Shown in pieces: positions 24,790-33,864 of a stretch of DNA of 64,000 bases. The position numbers were made by a program, and so were the translations under genes. Source of the DNA: Berkiella sp964594635 (lineage in GTDB: Bacteria; Pseudomonadota; Gammaproteobacteria; Berkiellales; Berkiellaceae). The stretch is from NCBI GenBank assembly GCA_964594635.1, contig CAZQMV010000001.1:1-64000 (forward strand). The letters run 5' to 3'. Below the pieces are notes generated by a model, which searched no databases, was not told the origin of the DNA, and was given only the letters and a program-made list of their open reading frames with translations. Within the stretch, counting starts at the first letter, position 1. Every line of letters starts with the position of its first letter.

Positions 24790-26076
24790 ATGATTGATCC
24801 AAATCTTCTTAGAACCCAATTAGAAACGGTTGTTGCCAATCTCGCCAAGCGTGGCACCGTGTTAGATATCGATAAATTTAAAAAGATGGAAGAGTCCCGA
24901 AAATCGCTGCAAATGAAAACACAACAATTGCAAAGCCAGCGTAATGCGATTTCAAAAGCGATTGGTCAAGCGAAAGCAAAAAAAGAAGATGCAAGTCAAT
25001 TAATGAAAGAAGTCGAGGGGGTTAGTGCAGAATTGACGACCACTGAAAAAGCATTTGAAGAAGTCCATAAAGAGCAAATGGAATTTATGGCTTATTTGCC
25101 TAATCTTATTCATGACAGCGTTCCTGTTGGTAAGGACGAAACGGCGAATGCAGAAATCCGTAGATGGGGCGAGCCAAAAACCTTTGATTTCGTTCCTAAA
25201 GATCATGTGGATTTAACGGAAAAAGCACGCGCCATTGATTTTGATGTGGCCAGTAAAATGTCAGGAGCGCGTTTTTCGGTTCTTCGTGGCGATGTTGCGA
25301 AATTACATCGTGCGCTTGCTCAATTTATGTTAACCGTTCACACCACAGAACATGGTTACCAAGAAATGTATGTGCCTTATTTGGTTGAACGTGAAGCCCT
25401 TTATGGGGTTGGACAATTACCCAAATTTGAGCAAGATCTTTTCCATTTAAAAGGAGATCGTAGTCTGTGTTTGATTCCGACTGCTGAAGTATCGTTAACG
25501 AATTTGGTGCGAGACAGCATTTTATCTGCAGCTGATTTACCGCTTAAATTTGTTAGCCACACTCCTTGTTTTCGAAGTGAAGCAGGCTCTTATGGAAAAG
25601 ATACACGCGGCATGATCAGACAACATCAATTTGAAAAAGTAGAACTGGTGCAAATTGTCACTCCAGAATCTTCCTATGAAGCACTAGAGAACCTGACTAA
25701 GCATGCTGAAACGATCTTACAGCGTTTAGAACTTCCGTACCGTGTCATGGCGTTATGTAGTGGTGATATTGGTAATGCTGCTGCCAAAACATATGACCTA
25801 GAAGTCTGGTTGCCTAGCCAACAAAAATATCGTGAGATTTCTTCTTGCTCTAATACGGAATCGTATCAAGCACGTCGACTGCAAGCACGTTATCGTAAAA
25901 CAGCAGATGCCAAGCCTGAGTTAGTTCATACCTTAAACGGTTCAGGTCTTGCGGTAGGACGCACATTAGTTGCTGTGTTAGAAAATTACCAAGATGAACA
26001 AGGAAATGTTGTGGTTCCAAAAGCGCTCTATCCGTTCATGGGAGATACCAAGGTAATACAATTAGCGGTTGCGTGA
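24790..26076 (+). CDS. serS: Seryl-tRNA synthetase
   Basis: 428 residues; a class II synthetase that charges tRNA-Ser. The N-terminal coiled-coil arm that contacts the long variable arm spans about residues 28-100 (MEESRKSLQMKTQQLQSQRN and following). Motif 2 is visible as FVSHTPCFRSEAGSYGKDTRGMIRQHQFEKVELVQ and motif 3 as LNGSGLAVGRTLVAVLENYQ. TAEVSLTN is also conserved. It is the last gene of the ftsK-lolA-rarA-serS run, seven bases after rarA. Confidence 0.97.
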   Translation: MIDPNLLRTQLETVVANLAKRGTVLDIDKFKKMEESRKSLQMKTQQLQSQRNAISKAIGQAKAKKEDASQLMKEVEGVSAELTTTEKAFEEVHKEQMEFMAYLPNLIHDSVPVGKDETANAEIRRWGEPKTFDFVPKDHVDLTEKARAIDFDVASKMSGARFSVLRGDVAKLHRALAQFMLTVHTTEHGYQEMYVPYLVEREALYGVGQLPKFEQDLFHLKGDRSLCLIPTAEVSLTNLVRDSILSAADLPLKFVSHTPCFRSEAGSYGKDTRGMIRQHQFEKVELVQIVTPESSYEALENLTKHAETILQRLELPYRVMALCSGDIGNAAAKTYDLEVWLPSQQKYREISSCSNTESYQARRLQARYRKTADAKPELVHTLNGSGLAVGRTLVAVLENYQDEQGNVVVPKALYPFMGDTKVIQLAVA

Positions 26077-26147
26077 ATATTCGCCGTATCATAGTATTAG
26101 TTCATCGCTGTTAGTGGGTACAAGGAATTGGCCCCAAAGGTTTGGCA

Positions 26148-27443
26148 ATGAAAAAAAGATTAACAACACTCCTGGCTTGCATAGCATCCACTCACGCTTA
26201 CGGTACTGTGTCGGTAGGGGACTTTCAGATAAACGGATTTTTCTCCGCAGGGGCCGCTTGGTCCACGGTTGAATACCTTAACACTGGTGTAGAACCTGTT
26301 TACGTTTCATTAATACGTAAGCGACCCAGCTGGGAAAAGGATACAAATGTTGGTCTTCAATTTACGAAATTCTTGCGTGAAGATGTTAGCGTAACAACCC
26401 AATTATTCGCTGAAGGTATATCAGATTTTGATGTTGAAGCTTCATGGGCTTTCATCAAATGGGAGCCAAATGATCGTTGGCAATTCCGCGCAGGTCGCGT
26501 TAGAACCCAAACTTATATGCTGTCCGATTATGTCAATGTTGGTTATGCCTACCCTTGGATCCGTCCACCACAAGAAGTGTATTCTCAGATCCCTGCTTCG
26601 TTTAGTAATGTGACCGGCACCGATGTGCGCTACAAAATGGTCTTATGGGGACAAGATTTAACGTTATCTGCATTCTATGGTGCAACCACTGCTGAATTAG
26701 AATTCCCAGTTCCTCCAGGCAACACGATTCTAGACACTGTCGATGTTCGCTTACGTGATATGTACGTTATTAATTTACGTTTTGGTGATGAGACTTTTAG
26801 TGTTCGCGCAGGTTATGAAGGGACCAGGGTCACACTCTCACCGAATGCTGGCACTTTTATGGAACAGCTCAATATCGCCATGAACACGATGGTTGGATTT
26901 GGTATTTTGCCTGCTGATTACATTAACTATTATTCTTCTTATAACGCTTCAGCCAGTTTTAAAGGAATAGGTTACCAGTTTGACTGGAATAATTTTGTGA
27001 GCATGGGTGAATTGGTAAAACGCCATGTTGGAACACCCATTGTTGCCGATGTGATTGGCTGGTATTTAATGGGTGGTTATCGTTTTAATGAACTCATGCC
27101 GCATATTACATTTGCTCGTGAAAGATTAGCAGACAACTACACGCGCCGTTTTTCAGGTTCGGTAAATGCTTTTGTGACAAACCCACCACCGTTTGGTTTA
27201 GGCTTTCCTCAAAATCTGAGTCAAATTTCCCAACAGTTAATTGGTACCAGCCCCTTCTTTGATGGTGGCGCTGGTGAACAAACCTCGGTGACCTTAGGCT
27301 TACGTTGGGATGTATACGAAGGGATTGCGATTAAAGGCGAGTTTTGCCATGTGCATCCCGATCGTTATAGCCCGGGATTATTTGATACCTTCCCGCACAA
27401 ATCCGTTAATATTTATTCCTTAGCTGTAGATGCGGTGATGTAA
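26148..27443 (+). CDS. Outer-membrane beta-barrel (porin-like) protein
   Basis: 431 residues from ATG 26148, chosen over an in-frame TTG at 26142 because AAAGG lies seven bases upstream. A signal peptide (MKKRLTTLLACIASTHAYG) is followed by alternating short beta-type segments rich in aromatic residues, such as FQINGFFSAGAAW, DVSVTTQLFAEG, WQFRAGRVRTQ and SVNIYSLAVDAVM. The protein ends in Met rather than the usual aromatic residue. It overlaps the next gene (TAATG). Barrel genes followed by one or more PstS-like single-domain proteins are a recurrent proteobacterial arrangement; the substrate is not known to me. Confidence 0.75.
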   Translation: MKKRLTTLLACIASTHAYGTVSVGDFQINGFFSAGAAWSTVEYLNTGVEPVYVSLIRKRPSWEKDTNVGLQFTKFLREDVSVTTQLFAEGISDFDVEASWAFIKWEPNDRWQFRAGRVRTQTYMLSDYVNVGYAYPWIRPPQEVYSQIPASFSNVTGTDVRYKMVLWGQDLTLSAFYGATTAELEFPVPPGNTILDTVDVRLRDMYVINLRFGDETFSVRAGYEGTRVTLSPNAGTFMEQLNIAMNTMVGFGILPADYINYYSSYNASASFKGIGYQFDWNNFVSMGELVKRHVGTPIVADVIGWYLMGGYRFNELMPHITFARERLADNYTRRFSGSVNAFVTNPPPFGLGFPQNLSQISQQLIGTSPFFDGGAGEQTSVTLGLRWDVYEGIAIKGEFCHVHPDRYSPGLFDTFPHKSVNIYSLAVDAVM

Positions 27444-27949
27444 TGGAAAAAGCATCATTGGTCAACAAATGTCGGTTAAGTGTTTTATTCCTGGTAGCAG
27501 CGATGGTTGCTCCTACAGTGCAAGCTGAAATTGTGGTGATCAGTAATTTACAGTTACCCGTCACGACTTTATCGCGAGATGAGGTTTCTCGAATTTACTT
27601 AGGCAAAACCAAGTTTTTGCCTAATGGTTCAAAAGTTATTCCAGTTGATCAAAAGCAAGGAACGATTTCACGCAGCAAATTCTACAGTGATATCATTCAT
27701 AAAACCGAACCAGAAATTAAATCGTATTGGTCTCGTATTATTTTTACCGGTCAAGGTAATCCTCCCCTACAACAAGATGATGATGTTGCGGTAAGGAATC
27801 TCGTGGCACAAGATGCTAATTGCTTAGGTTACATCGATAAATCTTTGGTAGATGATTCTGTTAAAATTGTGTATAGCCAACCTTTATTCGGTCAATCCAA
27901 AAATAATTTAAGTAACTTGGCGATGAATGCCATGATGGTAAAGGGATAG
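27443..27949 (+). CDS. PstS-like periplasmic substrate-binding domain protein, copy 1
   Basis: 168 residues; its ATG overlaps the barrel-gene stop by one base. After a signal peptide (VLFLVAAMVAPTVQA) comes a short phosphate-binding-protein-like domain: TTLSRDEVSRIYLGKTKFLPNGSKVIPVDQ, SRSKFYSDI, SYWSRIIFTGQGNPPLQ, NCLGYIDKSLVDDSVKIV. This is a single-domain relative of PstS-type binding proteins, less than half the usual length. There is no ABC transporter nearby, so a sensing or barrel-partner role is more likely than classical uptake. The downstream gene is a close paralogue. Confidence 0.75.
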   Translation: MEKASLVNKCRLSVLFLVAAMVAPTVQAEIVVISNLQLPVTTLSRDEVSRIYLGKTKFLPNGSKVIPVDQKQGTISRSKFYSDIIHKTEPEIKSYWSRIIFTGQGNPPLQQDDDVAVRNLVAQDANCLGYIDKSLVDDSVKIVYSQPLFGQSKNNLSNLAMNAMMVKG

Positions 27950-27951
27950 TC

Positions 27952-28386
27952 ATGGTAAGTAGATCAATCAAAATCTTCTCTTTAGCCGCACTATGTTTGG
28001 TATTCTTGCCTCTAAATGCGATGGCAGAAATCGCGGTGATCGCGAATCCCGATATGCCGGTGACATCCATGTCGCGTGAAGAAATCAATCGGATCTATTT
28101 AGGTAAAATGAAATTTTTACCGAGTGGTGCGAAAGTGACACCGGTTGATCAACGCCCTGGTGCCTCTGCGCGAAGCCAATTTTACGCGAATGTCATGCGC
28201 AAATCAGAGACTGAAATGAAGTCCTACTGGTCGCGCGTGATCTTTACCGGTCAAGGCCAACCTCCACTACAAGAAACGGACGACCAAGCGGTTAAGTCTT
28301 TTGTTGCTAAAAACCCAAGTGGTCTTGGATATATCGAGAAATCCGCTGTCGATGATTCTGTAAAAGTAGTTTATAACGCAAATTAA
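27952..28386 (+). CDS. PstS-like periplasmic substrate-binding domain protein, copy 2
   Basis: 144 residues, two bases after copy 1 and clearly its tandem duplicate: shared blocks are SREEINRIYLGKMKFLPSGAK, PVDQRPG, SYWSRVIFTGQGQPPLQE and LGYIEKSAVDDSVKVVY. It has a signal peptide (SLAALCLVFLPLNAMA). It lacks the C-terminal 20 residues of copy 1 and the internal Cys of NCLGYI, which is SGLGYI here. AAAGGGA upstream overlaps the preceding stop. It is the last gene of the three-gene barrel operon, followed by the decayed palindromic repeat. Confidence 0.75.
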   Translation: MVSRSIKIFSLAALCLVFLPLNAMAEIAVIANPDMPVTSMSREEINRIYLGKMKFLPSGAKVTPVDQRPGASARSQFYANVMRKSETEMKSYWSRVIFTGQGQPPLQETDDQAVKSFVAKNPSGLGYIEKSAVDDSVKVVYNAN

Positions 28387-28403
28387 TCAATATACCCTGT
28401 CCC

Positions 28404-28454
28404 TGTAGGGGCGGATCCTGTATTCGCCCATCAAAATCTTTAAGGCGCGCCTAC
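28404..28454. repeat. Palindromic REP-like element, decayed copy 2
   Basis: Begins TGTAGGGGCGGATCCTGTAT and continues through TTCGCCCATCAAAATCTTTA, closely matching the 11058-11123 element. The right arm is shortened (GGCGCGCCTAC), so the outer inverted repeat is imperfect. Confidence 0.7.
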
Positions 28455-28469
28455 GCAGATATTGATCAT

Positions 28470-29856
28470 TCATGAGAACTTGGGACGGGGCTTTGTAGTG
28501 AGTGTTGTTTCGTTGTTGGGTGTTCTTCGATGCGATCTGAAACTCGGAGTTATAGCTTCAATACAGCTCCAAATAGTGAAGGGGTCTTCATTCTCTGGTT
28601 CTGCTTGTTTATCAATGCTGTCTTTTAATACCTGAATAATTGCAGGATGATTTGCTAATTCCATTGCACGTTGTTTAGCGCTTAAACTCAAAGGTACATG
28701 CTTATCCGCTAATAGCACTTCTAAAGGTCCCATTTTGCCATAAGTGGCAGCATCATTAAGTGCTGCAGTTTTAGCATTACAAGCAAGTTTCCAATCCCAC
28801 GCATTGTTATCAGCCAGTGAGAGATAATAACGAATAAGGGAATTATCTTCGTTCCTTACGAACCAAATTAATAAACTGGTGGTCCATGACTTAAAGTAAT
28901 CAGAAAATGTCTTTTTTAAATGCCAGATTGATTGCCCATAACCAAATTTCGTTAGGATCCAATAATTAGATTTCTGATATTTTTCCTTTAATGCCTGCAA
29001 TAACCACATGCGGACTCGAGGGACTACGTCTATTTCACGCAGTTCCTTTTCCAAGCTGGCTGTTGAGATTTCAGGAAGTTTGGCAAGGTTTTTAAGCGCT
29101 ATGATTATCGTAAGAAAATATATCTCTTAACATAGCCTCGAAATGCTTTGGCTTGCCAGGCATATTTCCCCTGCATAAATACAGCGCCATTTCTGCATGA
29201 TTTTGTGCCATCGCTTGTACAGTATAAAAAGCACTAAAATAAAAAGGTTGAGAGCCTGTTATCGCCTTTACCATGGGCAGATCGCCACGTTTCACTGCAT
29301 ATGAAATGGCCGTTGCTTTAGAATCGTCTGAAATAGGATGTACGTGAAGGGTTGCGAGCAGAGCATGATTTCCATTATTAGCGCAGAGCATAAAGGCCGT
29401 ATTATAGGCTGTTTGTTGGCATGATTCTTTGATGACTGGTACTTTGTGGTTATTCGATAATAAAATCCCTATTAAAGCTGCTTCATTATTATTATCTGCT
29501 AAAGCCATAGTGGTCGTTATATCGCCCTGAAGAGCAGACATAAGAAGCGGTACATTGATATTGGGGAAGGTTTTTTTAAAGAAAAGCAATTCCTGATAGA
29601 ATGCGGGTAATGATGCTTTTTCGCAATTATCGCTTTGCGTTTTTCAAAGGTAAGGAAAATACTTCTCAATTAATTGTTGGCCAAATGTTTGAGTATGGCT
29701 GCGCCATGTTTTACTCACGAGCCTCATTCTAAGAAAATCTTTTTCCTCTAAACCCATTTTAAATAATATGATTTGCAGTAATTCAGCAGGCAAATCGTCA
29801 AATGTACTGTTACTCATACTTGCATTGGTTATTTGAGAGGGTGTACCAGATAGCAT
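28470..29856 (-). pseudogene. F-box protein gene broken by an in-frame TGA and a frameshift
   Basis: Three minus-strand frames read as one gene. Positions 29856-29644 encode an F-box (STFDDLPAELLQIILFKMGL, then MRLVSKTWRSHTQTFGQQLIEKYFPYL), probably from ATG 29817. After a TGA (29644-29646) the same frame continues KTQSDNCEKASLPAFYQELLFFKKTFPNI and on through ankyrin-like helical repeats, with no start codon better than TTG. That frame stops at 29092, while the adjacent frame continues ALKNLAKLPEISTASLEKEL to 28470, which implies a one-base shift near 29096. The intact product would have been about 460 residues. F-box proteins are eukaryotic SCF-ligase components and known effectors in Legionella; this one appears dead unless the TGA is read through. 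Confidence 0.75.
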
Positions 29857-29973
29857 ATAAAATGGCCTACTTTCATTGAATTAAGTCAGGCATGCTAATA
29901 TAAGAAATGGACTGTTTCAATATAATTTGAAAAAAAGACTGATTTTTTTAGTAAAAATAGCTATTCCTGACAC

Positions 29974-30003
29974 AAAAAAAAGCCTCCAACAGGAGGCTTT
30001 TTG
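29974..30003 (-). terminator. Rho-independent terminator of the yccA-like gene
   Basis: A 7-bp stem AGCCTCC/GGAGGCT with a four-base loop is flanked by an A-run on one side and TTTTT on the other. It sits 12 bp past the yccA-like stop and could work in both directions. Confidence 0.85.
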
Positions 30004-30015
30004 GGATGCGCAGGC

Positions 30016-30693
30016 TTAGTCTCGATTGCCGTTGAATGCCGAGAGGATATTCAACAAGGAGATAAACAAGTTATATAAAGCAACGAAGATAGAAACCGTT
30101 GCCATAATATAGTTTGTTTGACCACCATGAATGACGGCACTCGTTTCAAACAAGATCACTGCAGAGCTAAACAACATAAAGCCAGCAGATAAAGCCAATT
30201 GTAAAACCGGCATCGGGAAGAAAATTTGCACCAGCACAGCCAACATCAAGATGATGGCGCCGGACATTATAAACCCACCCATGTAACTGAAGTCTTTGCG
30301 GGTGGTTAATGCATAGCCCGATAAACCGAAGAAGATCACGCCTGTTCCACCTAAAGCGGTGAAGATCAGCTGATGACCATTTACAAAATTATGTAAGTAA
30401 TAATTCAGCATCGGTCCCAATGTATAACCGAGTACCCCGGTTAAAGCGAAGACACCGACAATTCCAAGGACACTGTTTTTTGTCGCATTGATGAAAAAGA
30501 GCAGCCCAAAATAGATCAGCAGGGAGAAGAGTCCTAACGATGGCGCATTAGTTGCCATAGCTACGCCTGCCATTGCTGCACTAAACAACAATGAAGCGCC
30601 TAAAAGAATATAGGTGTTTCTAATGACTGAGTTAGTTTGTAAAATTGATTCGCTGCGAGCGCGTGTAACTGCAGTAATTTGTTCTTGAGCCAT
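30016..30693 (-). CDS. yccA: Bax inhibitor-1/YccA family membrane protein
   Basis: 225 residues with about seven hydrophobic segments (NTYILLGASLLFSAAMAGVA through VSIFVALYNLFISLLNIL). The family end ...FNGNRD and the ALYNLFISLL segment are characteristic. In E. coli YccA is an inner-membrane substrate and modulator of FtsH; in BI-1 relatives a calcium leak is reported. GGAAGGAG seven bases upstream supports ATG 30693. It is monocistronic, with its own terminator. Confidence 0.9.
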   Translation of the reverse strand: MAQEQITAVTRARSESILQTNSVIRNTYILLGASLLFSAAMAGVAMATNAPSLGLFSLLIYFGLLFFINATKNSVLGIVGVFALTGVLGYTLGPMLNYYLHNFVNGHQLIFTALGGTGVIFFGLSGYALTTRKDFSYMGGFIMSGAIILMLAVLVQIFFPMPVLQLALSAGFMLFSSAVILFETSAVIHGGQTNYIMATVSIFVALYNLFISLLNILSAFNGNRD

Positions 30694-30879
30694 TTAAAAC
30701 TCCTTCCATATTGCAGGTCATATAGCTAGTACCTAATTATACCATAGTATAGGCGCTGATAGTAAAGTACAGACCCTACACGCAATTTTAGGCTACCACA
30801 CTCTTTAAATGGGGTTAGGAGGGGGCAAATTCAAGGTTGATTTACACTGCCCACCTTGGTTAGACTGCGACACACAATG

Positions 30880-30964
30880 GGAGAGGTGGCAGAGCGGTCG
30901 AATGCGGCGGTCTTGAAAACCGTTAAAGGGAAACCTTTCCAGGGTTCGAATCCCTGCCTCTCCG
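30880..30964 (+). tRNA. tRNA-Ser (UGA)
   Basis: The acceptor stem GGAGAGG pairs with CCTCTCC. The anticodon loop reads CTTGAAA with anticodon TGA, there is a long class II variable arm, and the T-arm is GGTTCGAATCC. The 3' CCA is not encoded. Confidence 0.95.
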
Positions 30965-30975
30965 ATTCTTCTTCG

Positions 30976-31072
30976 TCTTTTGCTTTAAGGCGTTGTTGCC
31001 TTCAGGTTCTCGCGGTCCTCGTTTACGAGAGTAAACTCCGGGCGCTCGACCTTCGGCGCCTAGCCTTAAAAC
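30976..31072 (-). repeat. tRNA-linked dispersed repeat, inverted relative copy
   Basis: The reverse complement (starting TTTTAAGGCTAGGCGCCGAA and containing GGAGTTTAC and GGCAACAACGC) aligns with the 124-bp unit at 34791-35067, with scattered changes. It lies directly after tRNA-Ser. The remainder up to the gacA-like gene (31303) holds a weaker echo (GTTGCCTCCGGATTCTCT near 31111) and presumably the gacA promoter. Confidence 0.7.
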
Positions 31073-31302
31073 AAAATACTTCGAAGAGTCTGTATTAGCG
31101 ACGAAGAACATTGTTGCCTCCGGATTCTCTCATCCAAATGCCTTAGAGCATGGCGGTTGCACCCTTGAGGAACAATGTTTTAAAACTGGTAGTTACTAAA
31201 CTAAAATTCATTTAGCTTTGGCTTTTATCCTTAACTGGTAAAGTCGAGATGCCTAGGTTATTCTGGGTGAAAAGCTGACACCAGCTCCATGGGGATAGCA
31301 AA

Positions 31303-31953
31303 TTGATCACGGTACTAATCGTCGATGACCATGAACTCGTAAGAGCGGGTATCCGCAGTCTTTTATCCACCGTTAATGGCCTCAAAGTGATTGGGGAAGC
31401 TGCAACGGGTGAAGAAGCCGTTAAGGTTGCAAGGGAAAAACATCCCAACGTCGTGCTAATGGATGTGCGCATGCCTGGCATTGGCGGGCTAGAAGCAACC
31501 CGTAAACTACTAAGAGCAGATCCTGACTTAAAAATCATTGCGCTCACAGTGTGTGGTGAAGAACCTTTCCCCTCTAAATTATTACAAGCAGGTGCGGCAG
31601 GTTATTTAACTAAAGGCTCTGGCTTAGACGAAATGGTTCAAGCGATCCATTCGGTTTATCATGGCAAGCGTTATATTAGCCCTGAAGTGGCACAACAATT
31701 AGCCCTTAAACATCTTTCTGACGAAAAGGCCTCACCCTTTGAAACCCTATCTGAACGTGAACTCCAAGTCATGCTCATGATTACAAGTGGTCAGAAAGTG
31801 CAAGAAATTTCCGATAAACTTTGCCTTAGTCCAAAAACAGTGAATAGCTATCGTTATCGCTTGTTTGAAAAGCTGAGTGTGAACAGCGACGTAGAGCTAA
31901 CCCATTTAGCGATCCGTCACGGCATTTTAGACACTGAAACCTCTGCTACTTAA
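31303..31953 (+). CDS. gacA: Response regulator of the GacA/UvrY/LetA family
   Basis: 216 residues from a TTG start, with GGGGAT seven bases upstream. The receiver domain has the acidic pair Asp8-Asp9 and phospho-acceptor Asp54 (VVLMDVRMPG). The C-terminal LuxR-type helix-turn-helix is LSERELQVMLMITSGQKVQEISDKLCLSPKTVNSYRYRLFEKL. GacA orthologues are phosphorylated by BarA/GacS/LetS and switch on CsrA-sequestering small RNAs; in Legionella LetA controls transmission traits. The position directly upstream of uvrC is the conserved gammaproteobacterial context, which strengthens orthology. No cognate kinase or small RNA is seen in this window. Confidence 0.92.
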   Translation: MITVLIVDDHELVRAGIRSLLSTVNGLKVIGEAATGEEAVKVAREKHPNVVLMDVRMPGIGGLEATRKLLRADPDLKIIALTVCGEEPFPSKLLQAGAAGYLTKGSGLDEMVQAIHSVYHGKRYISPEVAQQLALKHLSDEKASPFETLSERELQVMLMITSGQKVQEISDKLCLSPKTVNSYRYRLFEKLSVNSDVELTHLAIRHGILDTETSAT

Positions 31954-31961
31954 TTTCTCGT

Positions 31962-33779
31962 ATGTTCAATTCGCAAGAATTTGTTAAAACGCTTAGTTCG
32001 CATCCTGGCGTTTATTGCATGCGAGATCTTGCCAATAAACCGCTGTATGTTGGTAAAGCGAAAAATTTAAAAAATCGCGTTGGCAGCTACTTCAAAGAAC
32101 ATGACGATCCGCGAATTGCGCAAATGGTTAGCCAGATTGCCAGTATCGATATCACCATTACGTCAAGTGAAAACGAAGCGCTACTTCTTGAAAATTCTTT
32201 AATCAAAGCGCTTAAACCGCGATACAACGTTATTTTTCGTGATGATAAAAGTTATCCTTACTTATTTTTGTCGCAACACCGATTCCCACGGCTGGTTTAT
32301 TTTCGCGGCAAACAAAAATTTTCAGGCCACTATTTTGGTCCTTACCCCAGTAGCATTGCCGTAAAAGAAACGCTCACGGTATTACAAAAACTCTTTAAGA
32401 TCCGTCAATGTGATGATCTCTTTTTTAATAATCGTTCTAGACCTTGTTTGCAATATCAGATTGGTCGTTGCACGGCGCCTTGTGTTAACTATATTTCACA
32501 AGAGGCTTACCAAGAAGATGTGCAGAATGTTTCTTTATTCTTAAAAGGTAAAGAAAGTTCAATTATTACGGATCTGGTTAAAAAAATGGAAACAGCATCC
32601 GAGGCGCATGATTTTGAAGCAGCCGCCGCTTATCGTGATCAAATTACGCGTTTACGAACTATTCATGATCAACAAGCGATTTTCCGTCAACATGGGAATG
32701 CCGATGTGATTGCCGTCGGGGAGTTAAAAGGGCACTTTTGTATTCAGCTGCTCTATATTCGTCAAGGTCGCATTTTAGATACTCAAACTTATTTCCCCAA
32801 GCAAATAGGGGAAGGCACGCGTAGTGGCGTTTTACGCGCCTTCTTGACCCAATTCTATTTGAACCAAGAGGACAAGTTAGACTATCCCAGTGAAATCTTG
32901 CTCAATGACGCAATAGAAGATGAGTCAGTTATTGCGCAATCCTTAACCGATACAGCTAAACATCGTGTCAAAGTGTATCAGCCACAAAAGGGCGAAAAGG
33001 TAAAATGGCTAACATTGGCGACTGAGAATGCGGTGCAAGCTTTGAATCGACGCTCACATCAAGCAAGCGCTGTCACACAACGTTGGTTGGAATTAAAGAA
33101 AGCTTTGGGACTTAACCAAACGCTTTCTCGGATTGAATGTTTTGATATTAGTCACACCCAGGGTGAAGCCACGATTGCTTCTTGTGTGGTTTTCGATGCA
33201 AATGGCCCCATGAAAGCCGAATATCGCCGCTATAATATGGAAGTTGGCAATGATGACTATGCTGCGATGGAGCAAGTTTTAACCAAGCGTTACTTAAAGC
33301 GTAAAGCAAACGATCTGCCAATCCCTGAATTGATCATGGTTGATGGGGGCAAAGGTCAGCTCAATAAAGCGAAGAAGGCGTTACAAGAGTGTCAGATCCT
33401 CGATGTGATGCTCATGGCGATTGCCAAAGGCGAGGGCAGAAAGCCCGGACTTGAGACTTTATACGTGTCACGAGTGCAAGGAGCGGAAGAATTCATTATT
33501 GATTTACCACCCACCTCAAGTGCATTGCACTTGCTTCAGCAAATTCGCGACGAAGCGCATCGTTTTGCCATTACTGGTCACCGGCAAAAGCGCGCTAAAA
33601 CTCGCAAGCATTCTCCTTTAGAAACGATTCCGGGCGTGGGAGAGAAACGCAGGCAAGCTTTGATCAATTATTTTGGCGGTTATCAGGCGCTTGCAGGTGC
33701 CAGTGTAGAAGCAATTGCGAAAGTTCCTGGTATTAGTTTGCAATTAGCTGCTAAAATTTATGAAGCGTTGCATGGTTAA
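31962..33779 (+). CDS. uvrC: Excinuclease ABC subunit C
   Basis: 605 residues; makes both incisions in nucleotide excision repair. The N-terminal GIY-YIG nuclease is visible as HPGVYCMRDLANKPLYVGKAKNLKNRVGSYF, followed by the UvrB-binding UVR motif (AHDFEAAAAYRDQITRLRTI), the RNase H-like 3' nuclease domain (ECFDISHTQGEATIASCVVF, VDGGKGQLNKA) and two C-terminal helix-hairpin-helix motifs (ETIPGVGEKRRQALINYFGG, KVPGISLQLAAKI). The length is normal. It starts eight bases after gacA and is followed by pgsA. Confidence 0.97.
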   Translation: MFNSQEFVKTLSSHPGVYCMRDLANKPLYVGKAKNLKNRVGSYFKEHDDPRIAQMVSQIASIDITITSSENEALLLENSLIKALKPRYNVIFRDDKSYPYLFLSQHRFPRLVYFRGKQKFSGHYFGPYPSSIAVKETLTVLQKLFKIRQCDDLFFNNRSRPCLQYQIGRCTAPCVNYISQEAYQEDVQNVSLFLKGKESSIITDLVKKMETASEAHDFEAAAAYRDQITRLRTIHDQQAIFRQHGNADVIAVGELKGHFCIQLLYIRQGRILDTQTYFPKQIGEGTRSGVLRAFLTQFYLNQEDKLDYPSEILLNDAIEDESVIAQSLTDTAKHRVKVYQPQKGEKVKWLTLATENAVQALNRRSHQASAVTQRWLELKKALGLNQTLSRIECFDISHTQGEATIASCVVFDANGPMKAEYRRYNMEVGNDDYAAMEQVLTKRYLKRKANDLPIPELIMVDGGKGQLNKAKKALQECQILDVMLMAIAKGEGRKPGLETLYVSRVQGAEEFIIDLPPTSSALHLLQQIRDEAHRFAITGHRQKRAKTRKHSPLETIPGVGEKRRQALINYFGGYQALAGASVEAIAKVPGISLQLAAKIYEALHG

Positions 33780-33864
33780 GCATTTATAACTTGCTCGTGA
33801 GATTTAGGCCATGCTAGCCTACCTACTAGCATTTGATGAGAGCGTGGAAGTCATGCAAGGCATA

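Noticed and set aside
28470..29054. 194-codon minus-strand frame as an independent gene
   Set aside because: It has a TTG start only; its upstream residues (ALKNLAKLPEISTASLEKEL) continue the previous frame after a one-base shift.
29092..29589. 165-codon minus-strand frame as an independent gene
   Set aside because: Its only start is TTG and the same frame continues upstream through a TGA into the F-box reading frame, so it is part of one broken gene.
30856..31098. Plus-strand 80-codon frame over tRNA-Ser
   Set aside because: It runs through the tRNA gene and the adjacent repeat, so it is not a protein gene.
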